14,153 bases of DNA from JBGPMO01 sp041487075 (lineage in GTDB: Bacteria; Patescibacteriota; Minisyncoccia; UBA6257; 1-14-0-10-40-38), in NCBI GenBank assembly GCA_041487075.1, contig JBGPMO010000006.1, positions 1 through 14,153 of the forward strand. Direction: 5' to 3'. The notes below the pieces were generated by a model. That model was given only the letters and a program-made list of their open reading frames with translations, ran no database searches and was not told where the DNA came from. The position numbers and the translations under genes were made by a program. Positions 1 through 6,499 of the stretch are shown here, piece after piece (position 1 is the first letter of the stretch; each line of letters starts with the position of its first letter).

Positions 1-356
1 CAACCAGTCCATCCCAGGGCATGCAATCCGAGTTTCTCCGCTTTATACGGGAAGATACAGCACTTGCCGGGCATCGTTGCCCACCAGTTATGGATGGCAA
101 TTGAGATCACGATCCCAATGGTCAATGCGACCACGACTCCAAGCCATGGCGTTTTGAGATTGGGGATAAGAATCGCATTCAGACTCGAGAGTACAAGCCC
201 ATCGCTCCATGAAGCGCCTGCATGATTCAAGAATGGAAGCGCCACATGCCGATACCCGTTCGCGGTCAAGGTTCCTTCCCAAAAGGAAACAACACCTTCG
301 ACAACGACGAACCCGAACGTGATGAAAAACCAAGTCCAACTCCAATTCCATTGCAC
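1..356 (-). CDS. Partial membrane protein of unknown function (5' part)
   Basis: I do not recognise this protein. The frame starting with GTG at 356 stays open to the window edge (118 codons seen) and is strongly hydrophobic. A Trp-rich first segment at about residues 6-27 (motifs WNWSWTW, GFVVVEGVVSFW) is followed by a loop, then a clear membrane helix at about 75-95 (GVVVALTIGIVISIAIHNWW) and a short segment with two adjacent Cys. GTG is chosen because the frame has a TGA ten codons upstream and no ATG between, while a purine-rich AAGGGAAGAAAGCAGG lies just before it. The competing frame starting with ATG at 390 encodes an Arg/Cys-rich peptide without domain character and ends at 88. A consensus-like promoter at 417-445 points into this gene, giving a leader of about 55 nt. 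It is divergent from the dedA-like operon. The 3' end lies outside the window. Confidence 0.6.
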   Translation of the reverse strand, partial: MQWNWSWTWFFITFGFVVVEGVVSFWEGTLTANGYRHVALPFLNHAGASWSDGLVLSSLNAILIPNLKTPWLGVVVALTIGIVISIAIHNWWATMPGKCCIFPYKAEKLGLHALGWTG

Positions 357-416
357 GAGAAACCTGCTTTCTTCCCTTGTGGGAATTCATTGTTTTTTCG
401 ATGTGCCGCTCCCATT

Positions 417-445
417 ACTATATACCTATAAAACCGGTGTGTCAA
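417..445 (-). promoter_or_regulatory. Sigma70-type promoter for the leftward membrane protein gene
   Basis: On the minus strand TTGACA (445-440), a 17-nt spacer and TATAGT (422-417) form a near-perfect housekeeping promoter. Transcription would start near 410. The position supports the GTG-start gene reading leftwards from 356. Confidence 0.75.
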
Positions 446-462
446 TAGTAAGATGTTTTCGC

Positions 463-491
463 TTTTACTGACCTCAAAAACGCGGTAAAAT
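463..491 (+). promoter_or_regulatory. Possible promoter of the envelope operon
   Basis: TAAAAT (486-491) is a good -10 box. The hexamer 17 nt upstream, TTTTAC (463-468), is a weak -35. The -10 ends nine bases before the ATG at 501, so the transcript would have almost no leader, which fits the lack of a Shine-Dalgarno sequence there. Confidence 0.4.
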
Positions 492-500
492 GGGCAAAAG

Positions 501-1094
501 ATGTTTTTCTCATTCCCGCAGATTCTCGCACTTCTCCAAACGTATAAATACTTAGTTCTTTTTCCCATCGCCGTTATTGAAGGCCCGATCATCACGATCA
601 TCGCTGGCTTCCTTGTCGCGCACGGGTATCTCGGATTTTTGCTTACCTATATACTCCTTATTATTGCCGATGTTGCCGGCGACGCTCTTTATTATGCTAT
701 CGGCTACTTCGGGAATATCGGCATTATTGAGCGGTGGGGCCGGCTTTTTGGCGTCACGCCCGAACGCATTCGAAAAATCGAAGAACATTTTGCCAAGCAC
801 AGCGGTACAACACTTGTTTTTGGAAAATTCTCTCACGTGACCGGTGCGCCAATCTTGATCGCCGCAGGAATCGCAAAGATGCCCCTTCCCCAGTTTCTTT
901 TCATCAACTTTCTCTCAACGATTCCTAAATCATTCGCCCTTCTCCTCGTTGGTTATTATTTCGGATATGCGTATCAAAAAATCAATCAATATTTCGGCTA
1001 TGCCACCTGGGCCGGAGCTATTGTTATTGCCGCGATTCTTTTGGTCTATATCGTACTTATGAAAATCGGCACGAGAGTTGATGAACGGCTCTAG
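501..1094 (+). CDS. DedA/VTT-family membrane protein
   Basis: A 197-aa polytopic membrane protein of the DedA (SNARE-associated, VTT) family. Members are linked to lipid carrier or phospholipid translocation and envelope homeostasis. Visible family features are the membrane-entering segment with an acidic residue and Pro (VIEGPIITIIAGF, residues 25-37), the Asp/Gly helix (IIADVAGDALYYAIGYFG, 54-71), an amphipathic stretch (82-100), the re-entrant GKFSHVTGAP (108-117) followed by AAG, and a final helix at about 170-188. The basic pair required in E. coli YqjA/YghB appears as Lys109 with no obvious second Arg. I recall similar K/H variants in some DedA subfamilies, so this may be a subgroup trait. 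It is the first gene of a six-gene run, two bases from the next gene, which suggests a role in lipid or glycolipid export. No Shine-Dalgarno is seen. Confidence 0.85.
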   Translation: MFFSFPQILALLQTYKYLVLFPIAVIEGPIITIIAGFLVAHGYLGFLLTYILLIIADVAGDALYYAIGYFGNIGIIERWGRLFGVTPERIRKIEEHFAKHSGTTLVFGKFSHVTGAPILIAAGIAKMPLPQFLFINFLSTIPKSFALLLVGYYFGYAYQKINQYFGYATWAGAIVIAAILLVYIVLMKIGTRVDERL

Positions 1095-1096
1095 GT

Positions 1097-2290
1097 ATGA
1101 AAATTGCACTATTCTCCGACAATTTTTTCCCGGAAATCGGCGGCATTCAGGACTCAATTGCCACGTTCGGAAAGGAATTAGGAAAACGCGGACACGAGGT
1201 GCATTATTATGTGCCGAGCGCATCAGACCACGATTACCAAGTGATAAAAATCCCGCGCCAAGAAATTGATCTTGGCTCTCACGTGCATGTCCACCGGCTG
1301 GCTTCTATCCACTTTCCAAGCTCCACACACCAATCCCGCTTGGTTATCCCCACCTTTTTTCGGTGGCAAAACATTGCAAGAGTTATGCCAGACATCGTCC
1401 ACAGCCAATCCCCTTTTGGCGTTGGCATTGAGGCGATCTCGGTTGCTCGCCGGCTCCACATTCCGCTTGTGGGCACGAACCATACCGCTATTGATGCGTT
1501 TGCGGTATATAGCCCCATTAAACAAACGTGGTTTAAAGAACTCGCCATGCGTGGTTTTATTTGGTATTACAACCATTGCGATTATCTGACTGCACCGTCA
1601 GAGTCAGTATTCAAGGCTATGATCCCCTATGGTTTGCGTCCGCCCCATGAGGTTATTTCAAACCCTATTGATCTTTCAGAATTTCAGCCAAAACTAAAAG
1701 CGGACCGAAAAGCGCTCAAGCGAAAATTTGGCATTTCTGAACATTCAGTTGTTTACGCCGGACGCCTTGCGGTAGAAAAAAATATTGATGTTATTATTCG
1801 TGCGATCGCGGTCGTAAAAAAGAAAATTCCGTCGATCACCTTCGCGCTCGCCGGCCACGGCAGAGACCATGCGCCAGAACTTGAGCGCCTTGCCGAGGAA
1901 CTCGGCGTGAGAAAAAACGTAATATTCTTGGGAACCTTGAGTAAGCCGGACCTCGCTGACCTCTACCGCGCATCAGAAGTCTTCGCTATTACAAGCACCT
2001 CTGAAACGCAAAGTATGGTAACGCTCCAAGCCATGGGTGTTGGCTTGCCCGCGGTTGGCGTTAACTCGCGCGCGCTTCCTGAATATATCAACGCGAAAAA
2101 CGGATTTATAGTTCCGCCCGGTGATGCTACGGCGTTTGCGGATCGCCTCCAATTCCTCCTTGAACATCCGGTTAAACGCCATGCCTTAGGGAAAGCCGCT
2201 ATGGCTTCGGTTCAAAAATTTTCTATTGACGCGGTGGTAACGCGCTGGGAAACAATCTACAAACGGCTCGCAAAGAAAAAACGCCCATGA
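1097..2290 (+). CDS. Glycosyltransferase family 4 (GT-B fold)
   Basis: A 397-aa retaining glycosyltransferase resembling the PimA/PimB/MgtA group, which moves sugars from nucleotide donors to lipid acceptors at the inner membrane face. The N-terminal Rossmann domain starts with SDNFFPEIGGI (7-17), the glycine-rich acceptor loop. VHSQSPFGVG (101-110) and GTNHTAIDAF (126-135) follow. The C-terminal donor domain starts at about 215 with AGRLAVEKN (221-229), whose Arg223 and Lys228 fit the diphosphate-binding pair. The usual EX7E motif appears as E303 TQSMVTL Q311, with Gln for the second Glu. No membrane helix is seen; attachment would be through basic or amphipathic surfaces. It starts two bases after the DedA gene and overlaps the GT2 gene by ATGA, so translation is probably coupled. 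The sugar and acceptor cannot be told from sequence. Confidence 0.9.
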   Translation: MKIALFSDNFFPEIGGIQDSIATFGKELGKRGHEVHYYVPSASDHDYQVIKIPRQEIDLGSHVHVHRLASIHFPSSTHQSRLVIPTFFRWQNIARVMPDIVHSQSPFGVGIEAISVARRLHIPLVGTNHTAIDAFAVYSPIKQTWFKELAMRGFIWYYNHCDYLTAPSESVFKAMIPYGLRPPHEVISNPIDLSEFQPKLKADRKALKRKFGISEHSVVYAGRLAVEKNIDVIIRAIAVVKKKIPSITFALAGHGRDHAPELERLAEELGVRKNVIFLGTLSKPDLADLYRASEVFAITSTSETQSMVTLQAMGVGLPAVGVNSRALPEYINAKNGFIVPPGDATAFADRLQFLLEHPVKRHALGKAAMASVQKFSIDAVVTRWETIYKRLAKKKRP

Positions 2291-3036
2291 AATTAAGTTT
2301 TGTTATCCCCGCATACAACGAAGAGGCGTATCTCGGGAAATGCCTCGCCTCAATTTTTCGGGAGATTGGTAGTCAAGAAACAAATATCGAAGTTATTGTG
2401 GTCAATAACGCGAGCACCGATAAAACCCGAACAGTCGCAGAATCGTTCCTCAGCGTTATCATAGTTGATGAGCCGGAAAAAGGAATTGTCAAAGCGCGGC
2501 GTGCCGGGTTCCTTGCCTCGCATGGCGAATTGATTGCGAACGTTGACGCAGACACCATGCTTACCCCCGGCTGGATTCAAACCGTGCTTCGCGAATTCCA
2601 ACGGAATCCCCGCCTCGTGGCGCTCTCCGGCCCGTTTATCTATTATGATCTTTCACTCCTGACCCGAATGTTTGTATATGCCTATTACCTTGCCGCATTC
2701 CCTATTTATCTTCTCACTCGATTTGTGCTTCGGATCGGATCAATGCTCCAAGGCGGCAATTTTGTGGTTACCAGGAGTGCGCTCGAGCGAATAGGCGGTT
2801 TTAATCTTTCCATTGATTTCTACGGCGAAGATACCGACCTCGCACGCCGGCTTCATGCGGTGGGCCCGGTTAAATTTACGTTTCGGCTCCCGATGTATTC
2901 CTCTGGCCGCCGCCTTTTGAAAGAAGGGGTGCTCGCAACCGGATTTCGCTATGTTATTAACTATTTTTGGACAATGTTTCTCAAAAAACCGTATACTAAG
3001 AAATCAACGGTTGTGCGCATATCCAATCATAAGTAA
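2287..3036 (+). CDS. Glycosyltransferase family 2 (GT-A fold)
   Basis: A 249-aa inverting glycosyltransferase. The N-terminal nucleotide-binding part shows VIPAYNEEAYLGKCLASI (6-23) and NNASTDKT (40-47). The metal-binding DXD appears as D87-A-D89 in ANVDADT, the GGNF acceptor loop at 156-159, and the ED catalytic-base motif as GEDTDLARRL (180-189). SGRRL (206-210) occupies the place of the (Q/R)XXRW motif. A hydrophobic stretch at 129-150 (FVYAYYLAAFPIYLLTRFVL) probably docks on the membrane, as in dolichyl- or undecaprenyl-phosphate sugar transferases, but no typical C-terminal membrane anchor follows. Its ATG overlaps the GT4 stop (ATGA). With GT4 and the PAP2 protein next to it, a role in building a lipid-linked glycan is the natural inference. 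Confidence 0.9.
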   Translation: MKLSFVIPAYNEEAYLGKCLASIFREIGSQETNIEVIVVNNASTDKTRTVAESFLSVIIVDEPEKGIVKARRAGFLASHGELIANVDADTMLTPGWIQTVLREFQRNPRLVALSGPFIYYDLSLLTRMFVYAYYLAAFPIYLLTRFVLRIGSMLQGGNFVVTRSALERIGGFNLSIDFYGEDTDLARRLHAVGPVKFTFRLPMYSSGRRLLKEGVLATGFRYVINYFWTMFLKKPYTKKSTVVRISNHK

Positions 3037-3042
3037 GCTCGT

Positions 3043-3693
3043 ATGAATAATTTTCGGCAAATCATCAACCGCCATCGCGCAGTGTGGAGTAATAAAAAAT
3101 TTGTTCTCGCGGCAATCCTAGGATTCATCTTTATCGGCATAAGTCTTATCGTAAACCAGTTTGCCGGAGCATATACCGTACGGCATGAAAGCAATGCAGT
3201 AACCGATATTATTCTCGATAATACCCCGATACTGAATGTTGATTTCATTTTCAGTGAAGGATCGCTCATGCTCGTCGCCTTCACTATCCTGCTCCTTCTC
3301 TATACTCCGAAACGCATTCCCTTTGTTGCAAAAAGCGTGGCTCTTTTTATCATTATTCGATCTGCTTTTGTGATGCTCACGCATATCGGTCCCTCTCCCA
3401 ATCGTGCTTATATTGATCCCACGGATCTGATTGGACACTTTACTTTTGGCGGCGATCTTTTTTTCTCCGGCCATACCGGTTTGCCCTTTCTTATGGGGCT
3501 CATCCTATGGGATAATAAGTATCTCCGTGTCCTGTATCTCGCTTCATCCATCATCTTCGGCACGAGCGTCCTCTTTGGCCACCTCCACTATTCTATTGAT
3601 GTTTTCGCGGCATTCTTTATTACGTACACGATTTACCATATTGCCCTCAAATGGTTCCAATCTGATTATGCATTTGTCATGAAACCAGCGTAA
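3043..3693 (+). CDS. PAP2-superfamily membrane phosphatase, sphingomyelin-synthase-like
   Basis: A 216-aa integral membrane protein with about six helices (near 20-40, 70-88, 94-112, 140-156, 160-178, 185-203). Two catalytic motifs are clear: FFSGHTGLPF (140-149), with His144 as the expected proton donor, and GHLHYSIDVFAAFFIT (179-194), with His182 and Asp186 as the nucleophile pair. This His / HYxxD layout, plus an Arg-containing upstream motif (IIIRSAFVMLTHIGPSP, 103-119), resembles the PAP2_C group (sphingomyelin synthase and relatives) more than the classical KX6RP phosphatases. Such enzymes move or remove phospho-head-groups on lipids. Substrates here are unknown; lipid phosphate or polyprenyl diphosphate is plausible. 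It begins six bases after the GT2 stop, so it is probably cotranscribed and serves the same lipid or glycolipid pathway. Confidence 0.75.
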   Translation: MNNFRQIINRHRAVWSNKKFVLAAILGFIFIGISLIVNQFAGAYTVRHESNAVTDIILDNTPILNVDFIFSEGSLMLVAFTILLLLYTPKRIPFVAKSVALFIIIRSAFVMLTHIGPSPNRAYIDPTDLIGHFTFGGDLFFSGHTGLPFLMGLILWDNKYLRVLYLASSIIFGTSVLFGHLHYSIDVFAAFFITYTIYHIALKWFQSDYAFVMKPA

Positions 3694-3716
3694 TATTTAT
3701 TGAGTTACCTCATCAT

Positions 3717-4286
3717 ATGAATATCCCAAAATTATCCGCGGTGTTCCTCGCCTGGCTTCCGCTTGCAATACTTGCCACTCTTTTTTCAGGACTCACGTAT
3801 GTTTCTGTCCAACAAAGTTTGCGAAACGGCGCGAATGACCCGCAAATCCAAATTGCGGAAGATATAAGCGGCGCACTGGCGGCGGGAACCAGTGTTCAGT
3901 CAATCCTTCAAGGAAGCGGCGCTCTCGATATTTCAAAAAGTCTTTATCCCTACATCATTGTTTACAACGAAGACGGAAAGGCCGCAGGCGGCACTGGTAC
4001 TTTAAACAATAAACTCCCTGTTCCTCCTCCGGGTGTTTTCGCCTTCACGAAAACCGCCGGTGAAGACCGTATCACATGGCAACCAGAGCCGGGGGTTCGT
4101 AGCGCGGTTGTGATCCGCCATTTTTCCGGGACCCAATCTGGTTTTGTCCTTGTTGGCCGATCACTCCGAGAGATCGAGAAACGGGGAAAAAACCTTGAGT
4201 TCTATGCTGGAACTGCATGGATTGTCTCGCTTCTTGGCACCTTGGGCGCAGTGGTAGCCGCGAAACGGCGGCTCAAGCATGATTAA
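3717..4286 (+). CDS. Membrane-anchored extracytoplasmic domain protein, function unknown
   Basis: Unrecognised 189-aa protein. It has an N-terminal membrane helix at about 8-31 (VFLAWLPLAILATLFSGLTYVSV), an extracytoplasmic domain of some 130 residues, and a C-terminal helix (about 164-183) followed by a basic tail (KRRLKHD). The middle part (YIIVYNEDGKAAGGTG, 77-92, then PPPGVF and a beta-rich end) recalls the sensor halves of histidine kinases: a helix-flanked domain with an activity-regulating loop. No HAMP, kinase or other output domain follows, because the protein ends just after the second helix. It begins 23 bases after the PAP2 gene and overlaps the next gene by 8 bases, so it is probably part of the same operon and coupled to its small downstream partner. 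A stand-alone sensor or accessory subunit is one guess. Confidence 0.65.
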   Translation: MNIPKLSAVFLAWLPLAILATLFSGLTYVSVQQSLRNGANDPQIQIAEDISGALAAGTSVQSILQGSGALDISKSLYPYIIVYNEDGKAAGGTGTLNNKLPVPPPGVFAFTKTAGEDRITWQPEPGVRSAVVIRHFSGTQSGFVLVGRSLREIEKRGKNLEFYAGTAWIVSLLGTLGAVVAAKRRLKHD

Positions 4287-4560
4287 AATTATTAACAATG
4301 ACATTATGCGCGCCGGAGTAAAAATCGGCTGGCTCTCCGGCAATGATGTCTTTGACCATCAGGGACTCAAACTTGGATTCTACGAAGATAATTATATTTT
4401 CAACCGCAGCAGCCACAAAATCGGCTACCTTAAAGGAGATTTTCTTTATGAAATTAACTCCGACCGTAAAATTCGGCTTGATGAAAACAGAGTATATGTC
4501 GCGGGCGGAGCATTCTCTGACCTTTGCCGCGCCGCGGTGCGCCTCCTCCTTGGGGATTAA
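4279..4560 (+). CDS. Small beta-repeat protein (4-fold beta flower type)
   Basis: A 93-aa protein without signal or membrane helix. Residues about 10-68 hold four degenerate units of roughly 13-15 residues with the pattern Gly-hydrophobic-x-x-(Asn/Asp)-x-hydrophobic-(Phe/Tyr): GWLSGNDVFD, GFYEDNYIFN, GYLKGDFLYE, and a last unit RLDENRVYV. This matches what I know as the 4-fold beta flower domain, a small four-bladed beta fold of unknown function found in many bacteria. A short helix (about 77-91, FSDLCRAAVRLLLG) ends the protein. Its ATG lies inside the end of the previous gene (8-base overlap), so translation is probably coupled and the two products may act together. An intrinsic terminator 30 bases after the stop ends the operon. 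Confidence 0.7.
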   Translation: MIKIINNDIMRAGVKIGWLSGNDVFDHQGLKLGFYEDNYIFNRSSHKIGYLKGDFLYEINSDRKIRLDENRVYVAGGAFSDLCRAAVRLLLGD

Positions 4561-4589
4561 GCCCGCACAAGGAATATAATCCTTATCCC

Positions 4590-4615
4590 TCCGCGATATG
4601 CGCGGATTTTTTATT
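4590..4615 (+). terminator. Intrinsic terminator of the envelope operon
   Basis: TCCGCG (4590-4595), a 5-base loop and CGCGGA (4601-4606) form a 6-bp GC-rich stem followed by TTTTTTATT. It lies 30 bases after the last plus-strand stop. The T-run overlaps the stop codon of the convergent minus-strand gene, so the two genes share this space. Confidence 0.85.
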
Positions 4616-5156
4616 GAACCGTAAGCGAAAAAACCCGAAGCCCTGCATCAGGAATGACAAGCTCGATGGTATGTTCTCCTCCATCGCCCTGCCGAACAAC
4701 GGGATAACTTTTCTTTTCTTGCACGTGGAGCGTGCCGATGTTACTCCCATCGAGAAATACCTGGAGCGATACATCTTTATCTCCGCTCGCGCTGATATAG
4801 ACGCTTTTTCCGGTAAAACGAAACGCAATTTTTGCAGGAGCCACTGCATTCTCAGCAAACTCCGGCTCAATACGCCATTTGCCCCCCAGATAAAATTTAC
4901 CAGAAAGTAATGCATCGCGCGGCACAAGAAAATAAACTTCAATCGGCCGGTGCGGCTCCCCGTTCCCAAAGGCGTCATCATTCGATGCGCCGAAATACAA
5001 AGTTCCGCTCGATTGCGAAACTGAATCTAACGCCGATGCCTTTCCTGATTGCCCGATAGCGGCCGGATGCGGCATCGCGATGAGCCCAATGATGGCAATC
5101 ACAACAACTGCAACAATTGAAAAAAATATCAAAAGGCGTTTTTGTTTATTCATCAT
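4611..5156 (-). CDS. Membrane-anchored protein resembling the C-terminal beta-sandwich of DipZ
   Basis: A 181-aa protein with a short basic N-terminus (MMNKQKR), a membrane anchor (about residues 8-28, rich in Ile/Val) and an extracytoplasmic beta-rich domain. From about residue 50 the order of motifs is YFGASNDDAF, an EVYFLVP strand, LGGKWRIEPEFAEN, KIAFRFTGKSVYISAS, a VFLDGSNIG strand and a final HTIELVIPDAGLRVFSLTV. This closely follows, from memory, the C-terminal carbohydrate-binding-like module at the end of DipZ-type thiol-disulfide proteins. No thioredoxin CXXC is present and the protein has no cysteine, so redox activity is excluded; glycan or partner binding is the likely role. I choose the ATG at 5156 over the one at 5174 because the -10 box TATACT (5168-5163) lies between them, so the first ATG would not be on the mRNA. 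The gene converges on the envelope operon. Confidence 0.7.
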   Translation of the reverse strand: MMNKQKRLLIFFSIVAVVVIAIIGLIAMPHPAAIGQSGKASALDSVSQSSGTLYFGASNDDAFGNGEPHRPIEVYFLVPRDALLSGKFYLGGKWRIEPEFAENAVAPAKIAFRFTGKSVYISASGDKDVSLQVFLDGSNIGTLHVQEKKSYPVVRQGDGGEHTIELVIPDAGLRVFSLTVQ

Positions 5157-5162
5157 ATTAAA

Positions 5163-5190
5163 AGTATAACCCATTACCCGCCTCTGTAAA
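5163..5190 (-). promoter_or_regulatory. Promoter giving a leaderless start for the DipZ-C-like gene
   Basis: On the minus strand TTTACA (5190-5185), a 16-nt spacer and TATACT (5168-5163) form a good sigma70 promoter. Six bases separate the -10 from ATGATG at 5156, so transcription should begin at or within one base of the start codon. No Shine-Dalgarno is present. Confidence 0.65.
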
Positions 5191-5207
5191 AGCTTGCCCG
5201 ATTTTAA

Positions 5208-6434
5208 TTAACGCGCCAGCATTCTCCCACTCCGGAGCGCCCGGTGATAGGTAATCGCGAACCGATGCGCTTCGTCGCGGACACGAATCAAGGTCTGCGA
5301 TGCGACGCCGTTCGGGATCGAGCCCACAAACTCATTTTTCTTCCGTGTGGGACCTTTTGCAATGCCCATCACGGGAATTTTAAGGCCGAATTCGCCGAGC
5401 ACTTGACGGGCCGCATTCACCTGCCCCAAGCCCCCGTCAATCAGAATAAGATCAGGGAGGGGCCATGGGTTATGGAACCTGCGCCGCAGTACTTCTTTCA
5501 TCATGCCCACGTCGTCGGACTGCATAATAGTTTTAATCTTAAACTTCCGATACTCATTTTTATCCGGCTCCGTGCCGCGAAACACCACCATAGAGCCAAC
5601 CGCTGAAGTACCGGAGATATTCGATATATCGTATCCTTCAATGCGCATTTTTTGGAAATTGGAAATCGGAAATTGGAAATTCTTATCGGTTTCGATAAGC
5701 GAAACGTCCTGGATGTGCTTTAACCCAAAAATCTGGCGCCGTAGAATCGCCGCTCGCTCGAACTCTAAATTTTTACTTGCTCGCTTCATTTCTTTTTCTA
5801 AAGCTTTCAGCACGCGCCTCTTTTTCCCCTCAAAAATGAGAGTGAGGTTGCGGATATTTTTACCGTATTCGAGTACGCTTGTCGCGCCGATACAGGTGCC
5901 CGGGCAAAGTCCGATTTGGTAATCAAAACACGGCTTCAATGGTTTACTATCGAAGCCTGCCCCGTGGGCACTCTGCGCCTTTACGGGGTGGACGCCAAAA
6001 GGAAAAACTCTCCTTAAAATCTTCAATGCCTCGCGAATCGAATTGCCATAAATAAACGGCCCAAACCGCTTCCCTGCCGCAAGCGACTTGCCGCGCACGA
6101 GGAGCACCCGCGGAAATTTCTCTTTCGTAAATTCGACGTAGAGAAAACTCTTGTCATCTTTCTCGAGTACGTTATAGGGTGGCTGGTGCTTTTTGATGAA
6201 CTCGGCTTCAAGGATTAATGCCTCAAGCGCGGTGTCCGTGGACTCCACATCAATCTTCCGAATCAAACTCACCATTTTCTGAATCCGATAGTCGTGCGGC
6301 CGCTCGAAATAACTCGAAACCCTGCGCCTCAAATTCGCGGCTTTTCCGATATATAAAATCTCCCCGCGAGCGCCTTTCATCAAATACACGCCCGGGGTGT
6401 TGGGAATTTTTCCGTACAAATTCGTTCTCGACAT
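5208..6434 (-). CDS. uvrC: UvrC, excinuclease ABC subunit C, short form without (HhH)2
   Basis: UvrC makes both incisions around DNA damage marked by UvrB. The order is: GIY-YIG nuclease for the 3' cut (PGVYLMKG 14-21, ILYIGKA 26-32, metal-binding Glu76, Asn88); Cys region (C169, C177, C181); UVR helices that bind UvrB (about 213-240, KNLEFERAAILRRQI); RNase H-like nuclease for the 5' cut with Asp269 (GYDISN), Asp333 (LIDGG), Asp387 and His390 (RDEAHRF). It ends at residue 408 just after RSGRMLAR, where family members of about 600 residues continue into a helix-hairpin-helix pair. The 50 bases after the stop hold no remnant of it, so this is loss and not a frameshift. Where most UvrCs have Cys after FPF, this one has His149. 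A repeat-encoded linker (residues about 251-261) lies between UVR and RNase H parts. The start codon has no Shine-Dalgarno. Confidence 0.95.
   Translation of the reverse strand: MSRTNLYGKIPNTPGVYLMKGARGEILYIGKAANLRRRVSSYFERPHDYRIQKMVSLIRKIDVESTDTALEALILEAEFIKKHQPPYNVLEKDDKSFLYVEFTKEKFPRVLLVRGKSLAAGKRFGPFIYGNSIREALKILRRVFPFGVHPVKAQSAHGAGFDSKPLKPCFDYQIGLCPGTCIGATSVLEYGKNIRNLTLIFEGKKRRVLKALEKEMKRASKNLEFERAAILRRQIFGLKHIQDVSLIETDKNFQFPISNFQKMRIEGYDISNISGTSAVGSMVVFRGTEPDKNEYRKFKIKTIMQSDDVGMMKEVLRRRFHNPWPLPDLILIDGGLGQVNAARQVLGEFGLKIPVMGIAKGPTRKKNEFVGSIPNGVASQTLIRVRDEAHRFAITYHRALRSGRMLAR
5654..5681 (+). repeat. Heptamer tandem repeat inside uvrC
   Basis: Four contiguous copies of the 7-mer GGAAATY (plus-strand reading) lie inside uvrC and encode the linker FQFPISNFQ between the UVR and RNase H domains. 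Because 7 is not a multiple of 3, gain or loss of one unit would shift the uvrC frame. Confidence 0.85.
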
Positions 6435-6443
6435 TGCACGGCA

Positions 6444-6449
6444 ATTGTA
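6444..6449 (-). promoter_or_regulatory. Possible -10 box of uvrC
   Basis: TACAAT (6449-6444) lies nine bases before the uvrC ATG and just after the terminator at 6461-6499. No convincing -35 is seen; the matching position falls in the terminator's T-run. If used, the leader would be only about 3 nt. Confidence 0.35.
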
Positions 6450-6460
6450 GACTATCCGCT

Positions 6461-6499
6461 CAAAAAAAACACTCTGCGTTCCATGTATCGCAGGGTGTG
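6461..6499 (-). terminator. Intrinsic terminator between the structured RNA and uvrC
   Basis: On the minus strand ACACCCTGCG (6498-6489), a 10-base loop and CGCAGAGTGT (6478-6469) pair over 10 positions with one internal mismatch, followed directly by a run of T (8 in total, 6469-6462). It ends transcription coming from the fibronectin gene and/or the small RNA unit before uvrC. Confidence 0.88.

Noticed and set aside
88..390. ATG-start 100-codon frame on the minus strand
   Set aside because: Arg/Cys-rich without domain character; it overlaps the hydrophobic GTG-start frame that stays open to the window edge and fits the promoter.
266..601. Minus-strand frame opposite the DedA start
   Set aside because: It lies antisense to a clear family member and crosses both divergent promoters; composition is not protein-like.
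4583..4981. Minus-strand frame overlapping the DipZ-C-like gene
   Set aside because: Out-of-frame shadow; the other frame shows an anchor and family motifs in order.
5157..5210. A frameshifted uvrC tail encoding the missing HhH domain
   Set aside because: Only about 50 bases separate the uvrC stop from the next start, and no frame there resembles HhH motifs.
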